Source: Streptomyces sp. NBC_00704 (GTDB lineage Bacteria > Actinomycetota > Actinomycetes > Streptomycetales > Streptomycetaceae). Taken from it: a stretch of DNA of 64,000 nt. Below, in pieces: positions 1-8,709 of this stretch. Numbering within the stretch: the stretch's first letter is position 1; each line of letters begins with the position of its first letter. The DNA lies in contig NZ_CP109000.1 of assembly GCF_036226605.1 (NCBI RefSeq), positions 5,886,501-5,950,500 of the forward strand, given 5' to 3'. The notes below the pieces were generated by a model. That model did no database searches and was not told the origin of the DNA. It saw nothing but the letters and a program-made list of their open reading frames with translations. Made by a program: the position numbers and the translations under genes.

Positions 1-108
1 TCCCCCTCTCCGCCGTGCAAACCCTTTCCCAAGCTTGTGGACGGGGCCGGGGAAGTCCTGGGGTGAAGGGCTGACCCGGCTCGGTACCGCCGGGTAGGGT
101 GCGGATCC

Positions 109-882
109 ATGGGTGGCGAGAGCACTACACGTACGGCCCCGCGCAGCGGCGGCACCAGCAGTGGCCCGGTGGGCAGCCGGACCGGACAACGTCTGTCCGG
201 TCTGGCCGTCGCGCTGGGCCTCGTGCTGTTCCTCGGCGGATTCGGCTGGGGCGCCCTGGTCTACCGGCCGTACACCGTGCCCACCAGCTCCATGAGCCCG
301 ACGATCGCCGCCGGCGACCGGGTGCTGGCCGAGCGCGTCGACGGCGGCGAGGTGCGCCGCGGGGACGTGGTCGTCTTCACCGACAAGACCTGGGTCAGCG
401 ACGCGCCCGTGGTCAAGCGGGTGGTCGCCGTCGGCGGCGACACGGTCTCCTGCTGCACCGACGGCAAGCTGACCGTCAACGGCAAGCAGATCGAAGAACC
501 GTATCTTCCCGCCGGCAGCCTGGCCGAGAACAAGAACATCCCGACCGTGAAGGTCCCGGACGGCCGGCTGTTCCTGCTCGGCGACGAGCGGGAGGGCTCC
601 CTGGACTCCACCGCCCACCTCACCGACGCGGCGCAGGGAACCGTCGCGCGCACCGCCGTCAAGGCCCGCGTCGACGCCGTCGTCTGGCCGATGAACGGCA
701 TGCTGAAGCGGCCCACCGGCTTCGAGACCCTCGGCGCGCTCTCCCGGCCCGGTCCGCTGGGCACGATCGGCTGGCTGATCGTCGCCGGGGCGGTCCTGGT
801 GCTCGGCGGCGGCGCGTACGGCCCGATCGCCAAGCGGACCTCGGGCCGCCGCGCCCGGCCGGAGGCCGCCGGTGCCCGCTGA
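109..882 (+). CDS. sipZ: Type I signal peptidase (SipZ-like)
   Basis: Membrane serine/lysine-dyad peptidase that removes signal peptides from secreted proteins. The 257-residue protein has a disordered N-terminus, a transmembrane anchor at about 31-51, the box B motif TSSMSPT with nucleophile S61, the box D motif KRVVAVGGD with general base K103, and a box E-like GDEREGSLDS near 158-167. A second hydrophobic segment at about 219-240 is typical of Streptomyces Sip proteins. In S. lividans (from memory) sipZ heads an operon with three unrelated genes, and here a NUDIX gene overlaps its stop by 11 bp, followed by DUF2469. That context is why I prefer sipZ over sipW, X or Y. The ATG start has only a weak ribosome binding site. 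Bases 1-108 hold no supportable gene; the first frame is open from base 1 to a TGA at 64-66 and could be the tail of an upstream gene. Confidence 0.9.
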   Translation: MGGESTTRTAPRSGGTSSGPVGSRTGQRLSGLAVALGLVLFLGGFGWGALVYRPYTVPTSSMSPTIAAGDRVLAERVDGGEVRRGDVVVFTDKTWVSDAPVVKRVVAVGGDTVSCCTDGKLTVNGKQIEEPYLPAGSLAENKNIPTVKVPDGRLFLLGDEREGSLDSTAHLTDAAQGTVARTAVKARVDAVVWPMNGMLKRPTGFETLGALSRPGPLGTIGWLIVAGAVLVLGGGAYGPIAKRTSGRRARPEAAGAR

Positions 883-1402
883 GACGGCGGACGGGCCGGC
901 CGGCGCCGCCTCCGCCGGGGACGGGCTGCGCAAGGTCGCCCGGGTCGTGCTCCTCGACCCGCAGGACCGCATCCTGCTGCTGCACGGCCATGAGCCGGAC
1001 GACCCCTCCGACGACTGGTGGTTCACGCCCGGCGGCGGTGTCGAGGGCGACGAGACCCGTGCGGAGGCCGCCCTGCGCGAACTCGCCGAGGAGACCGGCA
1101 TCACCGAGGTCGAGCTGGGCCCGGTGCTGTGGCGGCGCGTGTGCTCGTTCCCCTTCGCCGGCCGTCGCTGGGACCAGGACGAGTGGTACTTCCTGGCCCG
1201 TACGACGGGCACGGCGACCGGGGCGACGGCCCTGACCGAGCTGGAGCGCCGCAGCGTCGCCGGATCGCGTTGGTGGACGTGTCGGGAACTGGCCCGGGCA
1301 CATGAGACGGTGTATCCGACCAGACTCGCCGAGCTGCTGCGCACGCTGCTCGACGACGGTCTCCCCGCCGGGCCGGTGACCCTGGACACGGAAATCGTCT
1401 AG
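872..1402 (+). CDS. NUDIX hydrolase
   Basis: Predicted to hydrolyse a nucleoside diphosphate linked to another moiety (for example an oxidised nucleotide); the substrate cannot be told from sequence. The full NUDIX box GX5EX7REUXEEXGU is present: G55, E61, R69-E70, E73-E74, G76 and I77 of 176 residues. A beta strand (KVARVVLLDP) precedes it and a WWF-type substrate loop lies just before the box. The GTG start at 872 lies inside the last codons of the signal peptidase gene, so the two are translationally coupled. The next gene starts 56 bp downstream and is probably in the same transcript. The function has no obvious link to protein secretion; the arrangement looks like conserved synteny rather than a pathway. 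Confidence 0.88.
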   Translation: MPAETADGPAGAASAGDGLRKVARVVLLDPQDRILLLHGHEPDDPSDDWWFTPGGGVEGDETRAEAALRELAEETGITEVELGPVLWRRVCSFPFAGRRWDQDEWYFLARTTGTATGATALTELERRSVAGSRWWTCRELARAHETVYPTRLAELLRTLLDDGLPAGPVTLDTEIV

Positions 1403-1458
1403 GGGCGCGCGGGACTGGCGCACAATGGGGAGATCGCACGGCTGAAGGGGAACATGCC

Positions 1459-1767
1459 ATGAGCGCCGAGGACCTCGAGAAGTACGAGACCGAGATGGAG
1501 CTGAAGCTCTACCGGGAGTACCGCGACGTCGTCGGTCTGTTCAAATACGTGATCGAGACCGAGCGGCGTTTCTACCTCACCAACGACTACGAGATGCAGG
1601 TGCACTCGGTCCAGGGCGAGGTGTTCTTCGAGGTGTCGATGGCCGACGCCTGGGTTTGGGACATGTACCGGCCGGCCCGGTTCGTGAAGCAGGTGCGGGT
1701 GCTCACGTTCAAGGACGTGAACATCGAGGAGCTAAACAAGAGCGATCTGGAGCTTCCGAGCAGCTGA
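1459..1767 (+). CDS. DUF2469 family protein
   Basis: Small acidic protein of 102 residues, conserved across Actinobacteria and of unknown function. The family is recognised by its N-terminal EDLEKYETEMELKLYREYRD region, then a block of aromatic residues, and FEVSMADAWVWDMYRP at about 57-72. A good ribosome binding site (GAAGGGG) precedes the ATG. In many actinobacteria the gene sits between signal peptidase/RNase HII and yraN-comM-dprA, and this context is kept here, although no rnhB gene is present and the NUDIX gene takes that position. No catalytic motif or membrane segment is visible. Confidence 0.87.
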   Translation: MSAEDLEKYETEMELKLYREYRDVVGLFKYVIETERRFYLTNDYEMQVHSVQGEVFFEVSMADAWVWDMYRPARFVKQVRVLTFKDVNIEELNKSDLELPSS

Positions 1768-1893
1768 GTCCCGCATACCGCCCGCAGCGCCGCCCGTGCG
1801 GGTGACGGGGTTTTCCACAGCCGCCGGGTTGTCCACCAAGATCTTTTCGGTGGCGGCGGATGCGTGAGCGTGGGTGCCGGAGGTGGTGCCCAC

Positions 1894-2271
1894 ATGAGCA
1901 CGAACACGGATCTGGCCCGAGGAGCACTCGGCAGGTACGGCGAGGACCTGGCCGCACGACGGCTCGCCGCGGCCGGCATGACCGTCCTGGAGCGCAACTG
2001 GCGCTGCGGCAGGACCGGCGAGATCGACATCGTCGCCCGGGACGGCGACGTCCTGGTCGTCTGCGAGGTGAAGACCCGCAGGGGCGGCGCGTTCCAGCAC
2101 CCGATGGCCGCGGTGACGCCGCAGAAGGCGCGACGACTCCTCGCGCTCGCCGCGCGATGGATCCAGGCGCACGGGGGAGCCCCGCCGGGCGGCGTCCGCA
2201 TCGACCTCGTCGGCGTGGTCCTGCCCCGCCGCGGAGCGCCCGTCGTCGAGCACGCGCGGGGGGTGGCCTGA
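1894..2271 (+). CDS. YraN / UPF0102 family nuclease-fold protein
   Basis: UPF0102 protein with a restriction-endonuclease-like fold. Its role is unproven, but it is almost always next to the comM and dprA DNA-processing genes. Of about 125 residues, the core is an N-terminal GRYGEDLAARRL helix, then GEIDIVARDGDVLVVCEVKTR with the E-x-D...D...E-V-K active-site pattern of this fold. I chose the ATG at 1894 over an upstream in-frame GTG at 1864 because GGAGGT lies at 1879-1884, nine bases before the ATG. The gene ends one base before the ATG of the ComM-like gene, so the two form an operon with dprA. Confidence 0.88.
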   Translation: MSTNTDLARGALGRYGEDLAARRLAAAGMTVLERNWRCGRTGEIDIVARDGDVLVVCEVKTRRGGAFQHPMAAVTPQKARRLLALAARWIQAHGGAPPGGVRIDLVGVVLPRRGAPVVEHARGVA

Positions 2272-2272
2272 G

Positions 2273-3898
2273 ATGGGGTTCGCGCGTACGTGCTCGGTGG
2301 CGCTGGTCGGCGTCGAGGGAGTCGTCGTCGAGGTCCAGGCCGACCTGGAGCCCGGAGTGGCGGCGTTCACCCTGGTGGGGCTGCCGGACAAGAGCCTGAG
2401 CGAGAGCCGGGACCGGGTACGGGCGGCGGTCGTGAACTCCAGCGCCGAGTGGCCGCAGAAGAAGCTCACGGTCGGCCTCAGCCCGGCCTCCGTCCCCAAA
2501 GGAGGGTCGGGCTTCGATCTCGCAGTCGCTTGTGCCGTGCTCGGCGCGGCCGAACGCATCGACCCCAGGGTGCTCGCCGACATCGTGATGATCGGGGAAC
2601 TGGGTCTGGACGGCCGGGTGCGCCCGGTCCGCGGCATCCTGCCCGCGGTGCTCGCCGCGGCCGACGCCGGATACGAACAGGTGGTCGTGCCCGAATGCGC
2701 CGCCGCCGAGGCCTCGCTGGTGCCGGGCGTCTCCGTGCTCGGCGTGCGCAGCCTGCGCCAGCTGATCGCCGTCCTCGCCGACGAGCCGGTGCCCGAGGAG
2801 GAGCCGGACGAGGCGGGCCGCCCCGATCCGCTCCTGGCCGGGCTGCGGATGCCCGGCTCCGGCGCGGCCACCGGAATGCACGGCATGGGCGCCGCCCAGC
2901 AGGACCAGGGGCACGACCTCGCGGACGTGGTCGGACAGCGCTCGGCGCGCACCGCCGTCGCGGTCGCCGCGGCCGGCGGCCACCACCTCTTCCTGGAAGG
3001 CCCCCCGGGAGCGGGCAAGACCATGCTCGCGGAACGCCTGCCGGCGGTGCTGCCCCGGCTCGGCAGGCAGGAGTCGCTGGAGGTCACGGCCGTGCACTCG
3101 GTGGCCGGGCTGCTGCCACCGGGCAAGCCCCTCATCGACGTGCCCCCCTACTGCGCGCCGCACCACTCGGCCACGATGCAGTCGCTGGTCGGAGGCGGCC
3201 CCGGTGTCGCCCGGCCCGGCGCCGTCTCACTGGCCCACCGAGGGGTGCTCTTCCTCGACGAGACACCGGAATTCGGCAGTCACGCCCTCGACGCCCTGCG
3301 CCAGCCGCTGGAGGCGGGCCACGTGGTGATCGCGCGCAGCGCGGGCGTGGTGCGCTTCCCGGCACGGTTCCTGATGGTGCTCGCCGCCAACCCGTGCCCG
3401 TGCGGCCGCTTCTCGCAGCGCGACACCCTGTGCGAGTGCTCGCCCTCCGCGATCCGCCGCTACCAGGCCCGCCTGTCCGGCCCGCTGCTCGACCGGGTCG
3501 ACCTGCGCGTCGAGGTCGACCCGGTCGGCCGCGCCGAGCTGGCCCACCGGGGCCCGGGCGGCGAGTCCACCCGGACCGTCGCCGACCGGGTCCGGGCCGC
3601 CCGCGAGCGGGCGTCGGCCCGGCTGGCGGGGACGCCGTGGCGGACCAACAGCGAAGTGCCGGGCCGTGAACTGCGCAACCGCTGGCACGCCGCGACGGGA
3701 GCCATGGACGAGGCCGAACGCAACCTGGAGCGCGGGGTGCTGACGGCGCGGGGCCTCGACCGGGTGTTGCGCGTCGCCTGGACCGTCGCCGACCTCGTCG
3801 GCCACGACCGGCCGGACGCCATGGACGTCGCCCTCGCCCTGCAACTGCGCACAGGGGTGCCACGCGGTGTCCCCATGGCCCTGGGAGCGCTGACATGA
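2273..3898 (+). CDS. ComM-like AAA+ ATPase (Mg-chelatase ChlI-like subunit)
   Basis: AAA+ ATPase of the YifB/ComM family; the Haemophilus/Vibrio member is a branch-migration helicase acting on DNA taken up during transformation. The 541-residue protein has an N-terminal Lon-S5-like domain (about 1-170, with SVPKGGSGFDLA), a low-complexity linker near 175-215, then the Mg-chelatase ATPase domain. That domain has Walker A GPPGAGKT at 243-250, Walker B GVLFLDE near 324-330, and the NPCPCGRF signature of the family. A C-terminal helical domain follows. It starts one base after yraN and overlaps dprA by 4 bp, which fits a DNA-processing operon. Streptomyces are not known for natural competence, so the cellular role here is inferred only from family and context. 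Confidence 0.9.
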   Translation: MGFARTCSVALVGVEGVVVEVQADLEPGVAAFTLVGLPDKSLSESRDRVRAAVVNSSAEWPQKKLTVGLSPASVPKGGSGFDLAVACAVLGAAERIDPRVLADIVMIGELGLDGRVRPVRGILPAVLAAADAGYEQVVVPECAAAEASLVPGVSVLGVRSLRQLIAVLADEPVPEEEPDEAGRPDPLLAGLRMPGSGAATGMHGMGAAQQDQGHDLADVVGQRSARTAVAVAAAGGHHLFLEGPPGAGKTMLAERLPAVLPRLGRQESLEVTAVHSVAGLLPPGKPLIDVPPYCAPHHSATMQSLVGGGPGVARPGAVSLAHRGVLFLDETPEFGSHALDALRQPLEAGHVVIARSAGVVRFPARFLMVLAANPCPCGRFSQRDTLCECSPSAIRRYQARLSGPLLDRVDLRVEVDPVGRAELAHRGPGGESTRTVADRVRAARERASARLAGTPWRTNSEVPGRELRNRWHAATGAMDEAERNLERGVLTARGLDRVLRVAWTVADLVGHDRPDAMDVALALQLRTGVPRGVPMALGALT

Positions 3899-5295
3899 CG
3901 GCCGACGGCCCCCGCCACGACAGCTCCCGGCCCGACCACCCCTCGACCTACGACCCTCCGGCTCACGGTTCTCCGGCCCACGGTCTTCCGTCGCGGACTT
4001 CTCCGGCCCACGGTTCCCCGGCTTCCGGTTCTCCGGCCCAGGCTTTTCCGACCCAGAGTTCTCCGACCCACGGTTCTCCGGCCCACCGTCCGTCGGACGG
4101 CGATCGTCCCGACGGTGAGGGTTGGGACGAAGGACCCGCGGACGAAGGATCTCGGGACGAGGAGCGGCTCGCCCGGGTCTTCCTCGGGAGGGTCGTCGAG
4201 CCCGGGGACGAGGTGAGCGGTCAGTGGGTGCGGGAACGGGGCGTGCGGGAGGTGGTGCGCCGGCTGCGCGGTGACGGGGAGCCGCTGCCCGGGGTGACCG
4301 CCCGACGCTGGGCCGGGCTGCTCGCGCGGGCCGAGCAGGCCGACCCCCGGCGCGATCTCGCCGTCGCCCGGGAAGCAGGGGTCCGCTACGTCTGTCCCGG
4401 CGACGCCGAGTGGCCGGGCACGCTGGACGAACTCGGGGACGCCCGGCCGCTCGGGCTGTGGGTGCGCGGGCGGCCCAGCCTGCGCATGTGGGCGCTGCGG
4501 TCGGTCGCCGTGGTCGGGGCCCGTGCCTGCACCGAGTACGGCGCCCACATGGCCGCCACCCTGGCCTGCGGCCTCGCCGAACGAGGGTGGGTGGTCGTGT
4601 CCGGCGGGGCCTACGGGGTCGACGGCGCGGCCCACCGGGGCGCCCTCGGCGCGGGTGGCGCGACCGTCGCCGTTCTGGCCTGCGGGGTCGACCGGCCCTA
4701 CCCGAGCGGCCACACGGAGTTGATCGGCCGGATCGCGCAACAGGGTCTGGTGGTGGGGGAGTTGCCGCCGGGCGACCATCCCACGCCCGCCAGGTTCATC
4801 CAGCGCAACCGGGTGATCGCCGCCCTCACCAGGGGCACGGTCGTCGTCGAGGCCGCCTACCGCAGCGGCTCACTGGTCACCGCGAGGGCGGCGCAACGGC
4901 TGGGCCGGCACACCATGGGCGTGCCCGGGCCCGCCACCAGCGGGCTGTCCGCCGGGGTGCACGAACTGCTGCGGGGCGAGGCGGTGCTGGTCACCGACGC
5001 GGCGGAGGTCGTCGAACTCGTCGGGAACATGGGGGAGCTGGCCCCGGACCGGCGCGGGCCGCAGCTGCCGCGCGACCTGCTGGAGCCGGGCGCCCGCCGG
5101 GTCCTGGCCGCCCTCCCCGCCCGGCGGCCCGCCTCCCCGCACGAGATCGCCCGGGAGGCGGGCACCACACCGGACGACGCGATCGCCCGGCTGTACGAGC
5201 TCCGGGCGCTCGGCTACGTCGAACGACACGGCGACTGCTGGAAGTTGACACGCCAGGCGATGGTCTCCGTTCGAGGAGGCCGGCCACGATGTTGA
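3895..5295 (+). CDS. dprA: DprA/Smf DNA-processing protein with repetitive N-terminal extension
   Basis: DprA binds single-stranded DNA and loads RecA. The 466-residue protein has a Rossmann-like core with VVGARACTEYG, the SGGAYGVDGAAHRGAL loop and GELPPGDHPTPARFIQRNRVIA, then a C-terminal winged-helix segment (about 400-460). It is long for the family, because residues of about 18-63 are a Ser/Pro/Ala/His/Gly repeat of SPAHG-like units encoded by repetitive DNA at about 3958-4088. The ATG overlaps the comM stop (ATGA). Later in-frame starts cannot be excluded, but the 4-bp junction supports the upstream one. In S. coelicolor (from memory) an inserted element separates dprA from whiG; here only 262 bp do. 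Confidence 0.9.
   Translation: MTADGPRHDSSRPDHPSTYDPPAHGSPAHGLPSRTSPAHGSPASGSPAQAFPTQSSPTHGSPAHRPSDGDRPDGEGWDEGPADEGSRDEERLARVFLGRVVEPGDEVSGQWVRERGVREVVRRLRGDGEPLPGVTARRWAGLLARAEQADPRRDLAVAREAGVRYVCPGDAEWPGTLDELGDARPLGLWVRGRPSLRMWALRSVAVVGARACTEYGAHMAATLACGLAERGWVVVSGGAYGVDGAAHRGALGAGGATVAVLACGVDRPYPSGHTELIGRIAQQGLVVGELPPGDHPTPARFIQRNRVIAALTRGTVVVEAAYRSGSLVTARAAQRLGRHTMGVPGPATSGLSAGVHELLRGEAVLVTDAAEVVELVGNMGELAPDRRGPQLPRDLLEPGARRVLAALPARRPASPHEIAREAGTTPDDAIARLYELRALGYVERHGDCWKLTRQAMVSVRGGRPRC
3958..4088 (+). repeat. In-frame short tandem repeat within dprA
   Basis: A unit resembling TCTCCGGCCCACGGT recurs about eight times with substitutions and spacing changes in multiples of three. It encodes SPAHG-like pentapeptides before the conserved DprA core and is an expandable low-complexity tract. 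Confidence 0.75.
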
Positions 5296-5557
5296 CCCGG
5301 GGGGTTCGGCCGTCCGGGGGAACGTCGAAAGCCTTGAGAATTCAGGCAGTTGACCCACCCGACCGTCACCCGCAGCGACCGCCGTGACTCCGGAGAGCGT
5401 TCAGCGGAACGTATCTGCGTACCGGTCCGGGCACGCCCTTCGCTCACCGCGACACCTCAGTCACGCTACGCTCACGTGGATTCCGGCACAGACCGGACCA
5501 CTGCACCACGCGGTACCGACCTCACGCACTTCACGGCAGAACGGCACAAGGCGACGA

Positions 5558-6400
5558 ATGCCCCAGCACACCTCCGGGTCCGACCGGGCGGCGATCCCCC
5601 CAGCCGCCCGTGACGGTGGCAGCGTGCGGCCGCCCGCTCCCTCGACGCTCGACGAGCTGTGGCGGTCGTACAAGGCGACAGGCGACGAGCGGCTGCGCGA
5701 ACAGCTGATCCTGCACTACTCGCCGCTGGTGAAGTACGTGGCGGGGAGGGTGAGCGTCGGTCTGCCGCCCAACGTGGAACAGGCCGACTTCGTCTCCTCG
5801 GGGGTCTTCGGGCTGATCGACGCGATCGAGAAGTTCGACGTCGACCGGGAGATCAAGTTCGAGACGTACGCGATCACCCGGATCCGGGGCGCGATGATCG
5901 ACGAACTGCGGGCGCTGGACTGGATCCCGAGGTCGGTGCGGCAGAAGGCCCGCAACGTGGAGCGGGCCTACGCGACGCTGGAGGCCCGGCTGCGGCGGAC
6001 GCCCACCGAGTACGAGGTGGCCGCCGAACTGGGCATCGCCGTCGAGGAACTGCACGCCGTCTTCAGCCAGTTGTCGCTGGCCAACGTGGTGGCGCTGGAG
6101 GAGCTGCTGCACGTCGGAGGCGACGACGGCGACGGCCTCAGCTTCATGGACACGCTGGAGGACACCGCCGCCGACAACCCGGTGGAGGTGGCCGAGGACC
6201 GCGAGCTGCGGAGGTTCCTGGCCCGGGCGATCAACACGCTGCCCGACCGGGAGAAGACGGTCGTCACGCTGTACTACTACGAGGGGCTGACGCTCGCCGA
6301 GATCGGCAACGTGCTGGGCGTGACCGAGAGCAGGGTCAGCCAGATCCACACCAAGTCCGTGCTCCAGCTGCGCGCGAAACTGGCGAGCTTCGGACGCTGA
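5558..6400 (+). CDS. whiG: RNA polymerase sigma factor WhiG (FliA/sigma-28 family)
   Basis: Sigma factor that commits aerial hyphae to sporulation in Streptomyces. The 280-residue product matches the known WhiG length when the ATG at 5558 is used; an AAGGCG ribosome binding site precedes it. Region 2 is at about 30-105 (LREQLILHYSPLVKYVAGRV through FETYAITRIRGAMIDELRALDW), region 3 at about 118-170 (RTPTEYEVAAELGIAVEEL), and region 4 at about 220-275 (LPDREKTVVTLYYYEGLTLAEIG and the recognition helix VTESRVSQIHTKSVLQL). Longer open-frame starts upstream are rejected because they lack ribosome binding sites and homology. The 262-bp gap upstream should hold its promoter, but I could not assign one confidently. 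Confidence 0.96.
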   Translation: MPQHTSGSDRAAIPPAARDGGSVRPPAPSTLDELWRSYKATGDERLREQLILHYSPLVKYVAGRVSVGLPPNVEQADFVSSGVFGLIDAIEKFDVDREIKFETYAITRIRGAMIDELRALDWIPRSVRQKARNVERAYATLEARLRRTPTEYEVAAELGIAVEELHAVFSQLSLANVVALEELLHVGGDDGDGLSFMDTLEDTAADNPVEVAEDRELRRFLARAINTLPDREKTVVTLYYYEGLTLAEIGNVLGVTESRVSQIHTKSVLQLRAKLASFGR

Positions 6401-6461
6401 CCTGCGCCGACGACACGGACCTCGTCGGCGTCACTCCCGTCGGGGGCGACGCGTCCGTAAA

Positions 6462-7052
6462 GTGGACGACGTGCCAAGGATTCGAGCGGCCTCCGTGGCC
6501 GAGCACCGGTCGATGCAGCGTGCAGCCCTCCTGGACGCGGCGCGCACCCTGTTGTCCGAGGGCGGGACGGAAGCGCTGACCTTCCCGGCCCTCGCCGAGC
6601 GGACGGGCCTCGCGCGCTCGTCCGTGTACGAGTACTTCCGGTCGCGGGCCGCCGTGGTCGAGGAGTTGTGCGCGGTCGACTTCCCCCTGTGGACGGCGGA
6701 GGTCGAGGCGGCGATGGCCGCGGCCGACGGCGCGCAGGCCAAGGTCGAGGCCTACGTCCGCGGTCAGCTCGCGCTGGTCGGGGACCGGCGGCACCGGGCC
6801 GTCGTGGCCATCTCGGCGAGCGAACTGGACGCCGGCGCCCGGGAGAAGATCCGCGCGGCGCACGGCGCCCTGGTGGCGATGATCGGGGAGGCGCTGGCCG
6901 ACCTGGGCCACACACAGCCCCGGCTGACGGCCATGCTCCTCCAGGGCGTCGTCGACGCGGCGGTGCGGCGCATCGAACTCGGGGCCGCCGAAGAACCCGA
7001 GGCGATCACCGACGCGGCGGTGGCGATGGCCCTGCACGGAGTCGGCAGCTGA
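6462..7052 (+). CDS. TetR family transcriptional regulator
   Basis: DNA-binding repressor with an N-terminal TetR helix-turn-helix at about residues 15-65 (ALLDAARTLLSEGG, then FPALAERTGLARSSVYEYF with the characteristic SSVYEYF recognition helix). A divergent C-terminal ligand domain extends to residue 196. GTG at 6462 or GTG at 6471 could be the start. The gene lies 61 bp after whiG on the same strand. Its target and ligand are unknown; no adjacent divergent gene offers an obvious candidate. A strong hairpin (7096-7130) lies 43 bp past the stop. Confidence 0.87.
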   Translation: MDDVPRIRAASVAEHRSMQRAALLDAARTLLSEGGTEALTFPALAERTGLARSSVYEYFRSRAAVVEELCAVDFPLWTAEVEAAMAAADGAQAKVEAYVRGQLALVGDRRHRAVVAISASELDAGAREKIRAAHGALVAMIGEALADLGHTQPRLTAMLLQGVVDAAVRRIELGAAEEPEAITDAAVAMALHGVGS

Positions 7053-7095
7053 AACCCCGTCCGACCGCACCCGGCCCCCTGCCCATGGCCCGTTG

Positions 7096-7130
7096 GCCAT
7101 GACCCCTTGCCCATGGCAAGGGGTCATGGC
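7096..7130 (+). terminator. Hairpin terminator after the TetR gene
   Basis: Perfect 16-bp inverted repeat (7096-7111 with 7115-7130) with a 3-base loop, just past the tetR stop. There is no U-tract, as is common for Streptomyces terminators. Confidence 0.7.
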
Positions 7131-7872
7131 AGGCGTTCAGGGGCCGGAGCAGAGGGCCGGACGCGCCGCAGATTCGGGTTCGCGTCCCACACGGCAGGTG
7201 CCCGCAGCCCGGAGGCGGCGGAGTCGCGCTTGCACGCCTCGCCGCCCCACCGCCCCGCAGACTGGAGGCGGCGGCCGGTGCACGCCGCCCATGGCAGGGG
7301 GCCGTGGGGTGGCGGCGGCGACGCCGGGCCTGGTGCATCGCTGCCGGCGGAGGCTCGCGGTCAGGGCAGCAGGGGAAGGCGGGCTGCCCCGCCAGGCCCG
7401 CACGCGCAGCCCTGGGGCGGCGGAGGTTCGCCCCCCATGCGGCAGGTGCCCGCGGCCGGAGACGGCAGGGTCGGGCTCGCACGCCCCTCGCGCCCTCGCG
7501 CCCTCTCGTGCCCGCAGGCCGGAGACGGCAGGGCGGGGCTCGCACGCCCCTCGCGCCCTCTCGTGCCCGCAGGCCGGAGACGGCAGGGTGGGGCTCGCAC
7601 GCCCCTCGTGCCCTCGTGCCCTCGTGCCCGCAGGCCGGAGACGGCAGGGCGGGGCTTGCACGCCCCCCGCGCCCTCGCGCCCGCAGGCCGGAGACGGCAG
7701 GGTGGGGCTCGCACGCCCCTCGTGCCCTCATGCCCGCAGGCCGGAGGCCGGAGGCGGCAGGGTCGGGCTCACGCGCCGTGCCCCCGGGCCCGCGCTCGCA
7801 GGCCGGACGTGGCAGGGGCGGGCTCGTGGTCCGTGCGAGAGGCGCACCGCGGGCCGGGCGGCGGTGTCGGGC
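7131..7872. repeat. GC-rich intergenic tandem-repeat array
   Basis: Gap between the tail-to-tail tetR and M23 peptidase genes. From about 7440 to 7815 a unit containing CCGGAGACGGCAGGG, then GGGCTCGCACGCCCCTCG, recurs at 7456, 7519, 7574, 7635, 7688 and 7741, with unit lengths of about 53-63 bp; more diverged copies extend back to about 7160. Long open frames cross it in several frames, but they encode only Arg/Pro/Ala/Gly repeats without ribosome binding sites, so I call no gene. Confidence 0.75.
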
Positions 7873-8709
7873 TCAGGGCAGGGGGACGCCGAGGACCGGG
7901 AGGAGACGGGCCGGGAGGCTGCGCCTCAGCCAGGGTGGCAGCAGGGAGAGCGGGTCCAGGTAGGTCTCGCCTCTCAGCAGACCCCAGTGCAGGCAGCCGC
8001 CGGCGCAGTGCGAGCCCGCCGGTTCGACCGTGCCGACGACCTGGCCCGCGACCACCCGGTCGCCCGCGTGCACCGACGCGGCCACCGGCTCGTACGTGGT
8101 GCGCAGCGGCGGCTCGCCCGTGTCCGCGAGTTCCACCGCCACGACGCCCCTGCCCGCCACCCGCCCGGCGAAGGACACCCGGCCGGCGGCCACCGCCCGC
8201 ACAGGGGTCCCCGGCGCCGCCGCCAGGTCCACCCCGCGGTGACCGCGGGCGTACGGCGTCGTCGGCGGCTCCCAGCCGCGCACCACCCGCGGGCGCGAGC
8301 CCACCGGCCAGACCCGGGCCACCGCGGGGACGGCCACGACGTCCGGAGCCGGGGCGTCCGGGGCGTCCGGGGCGTCCGGGGCGTCCGGATCCGAAGGGGC
8401 CGCTGGTCCTGCCGGGGTGGCCGGAGCAGTCGAGTCCTGAGGGACCGGTGCGGCCGGTGCGGCCGGTGGGGCGGGTGTGGCCGGGGTGGACGGGGTTCCT
8501 GGGGCTGTGGGGGCGCGCGAGGTCGGCGAGGCGGGCGGGGCCGACGAGGGAGTGGGGAAGGCAGATGCCGGTGGGGGAGAGGGAGCCGTGAGGCCCGGCG
8601 GGGGTGCGGAGGCGTGGGGCGGTGGCGGCGGGGTCGCCCAGCCGGGGGTCGCCGGCACCGAAAGGATCAGCAGCGGCGCCAGGCCGCGGAGAAGTCGCTT
8701 CACGTGCAT
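7873..8709 (-). CDS. Secreted M23 family metallopeptidase (LytM-like)
   Basis: Exported cell-wall peptidase-like protein. It has an N-terminal signal sequence (MHVKRLLRGLAPLLILSVPA, cleavage near ATPGWA), then about 100 residues of Pro/Ala/Thr/Ser-rich linker including a PDA repeat (8354-8388), then an M23 domain. The domain shows the zinc-site pattern GHRGVDLAAAPGTPVRAVAAGRV near the middle and HCAGGCLHWGL near the end, which supply the H-x3-D and H-x-H-like ligands. Three in-frame starts exist (GTG 8739, ATG 8727, ATG 8709). I chose 8709 because it gives the most normal signal-peptide n-region, but none has a strong ribosome binding site. It is divergent from rpsB. Confidence 0.85.
   Translation of the reverse strand: MHVKRLLRGLAPLLILSVPATPGWATPPPPPHASAPPPGLTAPSPPPASAFPTPSSAPPASPTSRAPTAPGTPSTPATPAPPAAPAAPVPQDSTAPATPAGPAAPSDPDAPDAPDAPDAPAPDVVAVPAVARVWPVGSRPRVVRGWEPPTTPYARGHRGVDLAAAPGTPVRAVAAGRVSFAGRVAGRGVVAVELADTGEPPLRTTYEPVAASVHAGDRVVAGQVVGTVEPAGSHCAGGCLHWGLLRGETYLDPLSLLPPWLRRSLPARLLPVLGVPLP

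Noticed and set aside
7131..7872. CRISPR array
   Set aside because: Repeats are imperfect, 53-63 bp, without unique spacers of constant size and without cas genes.
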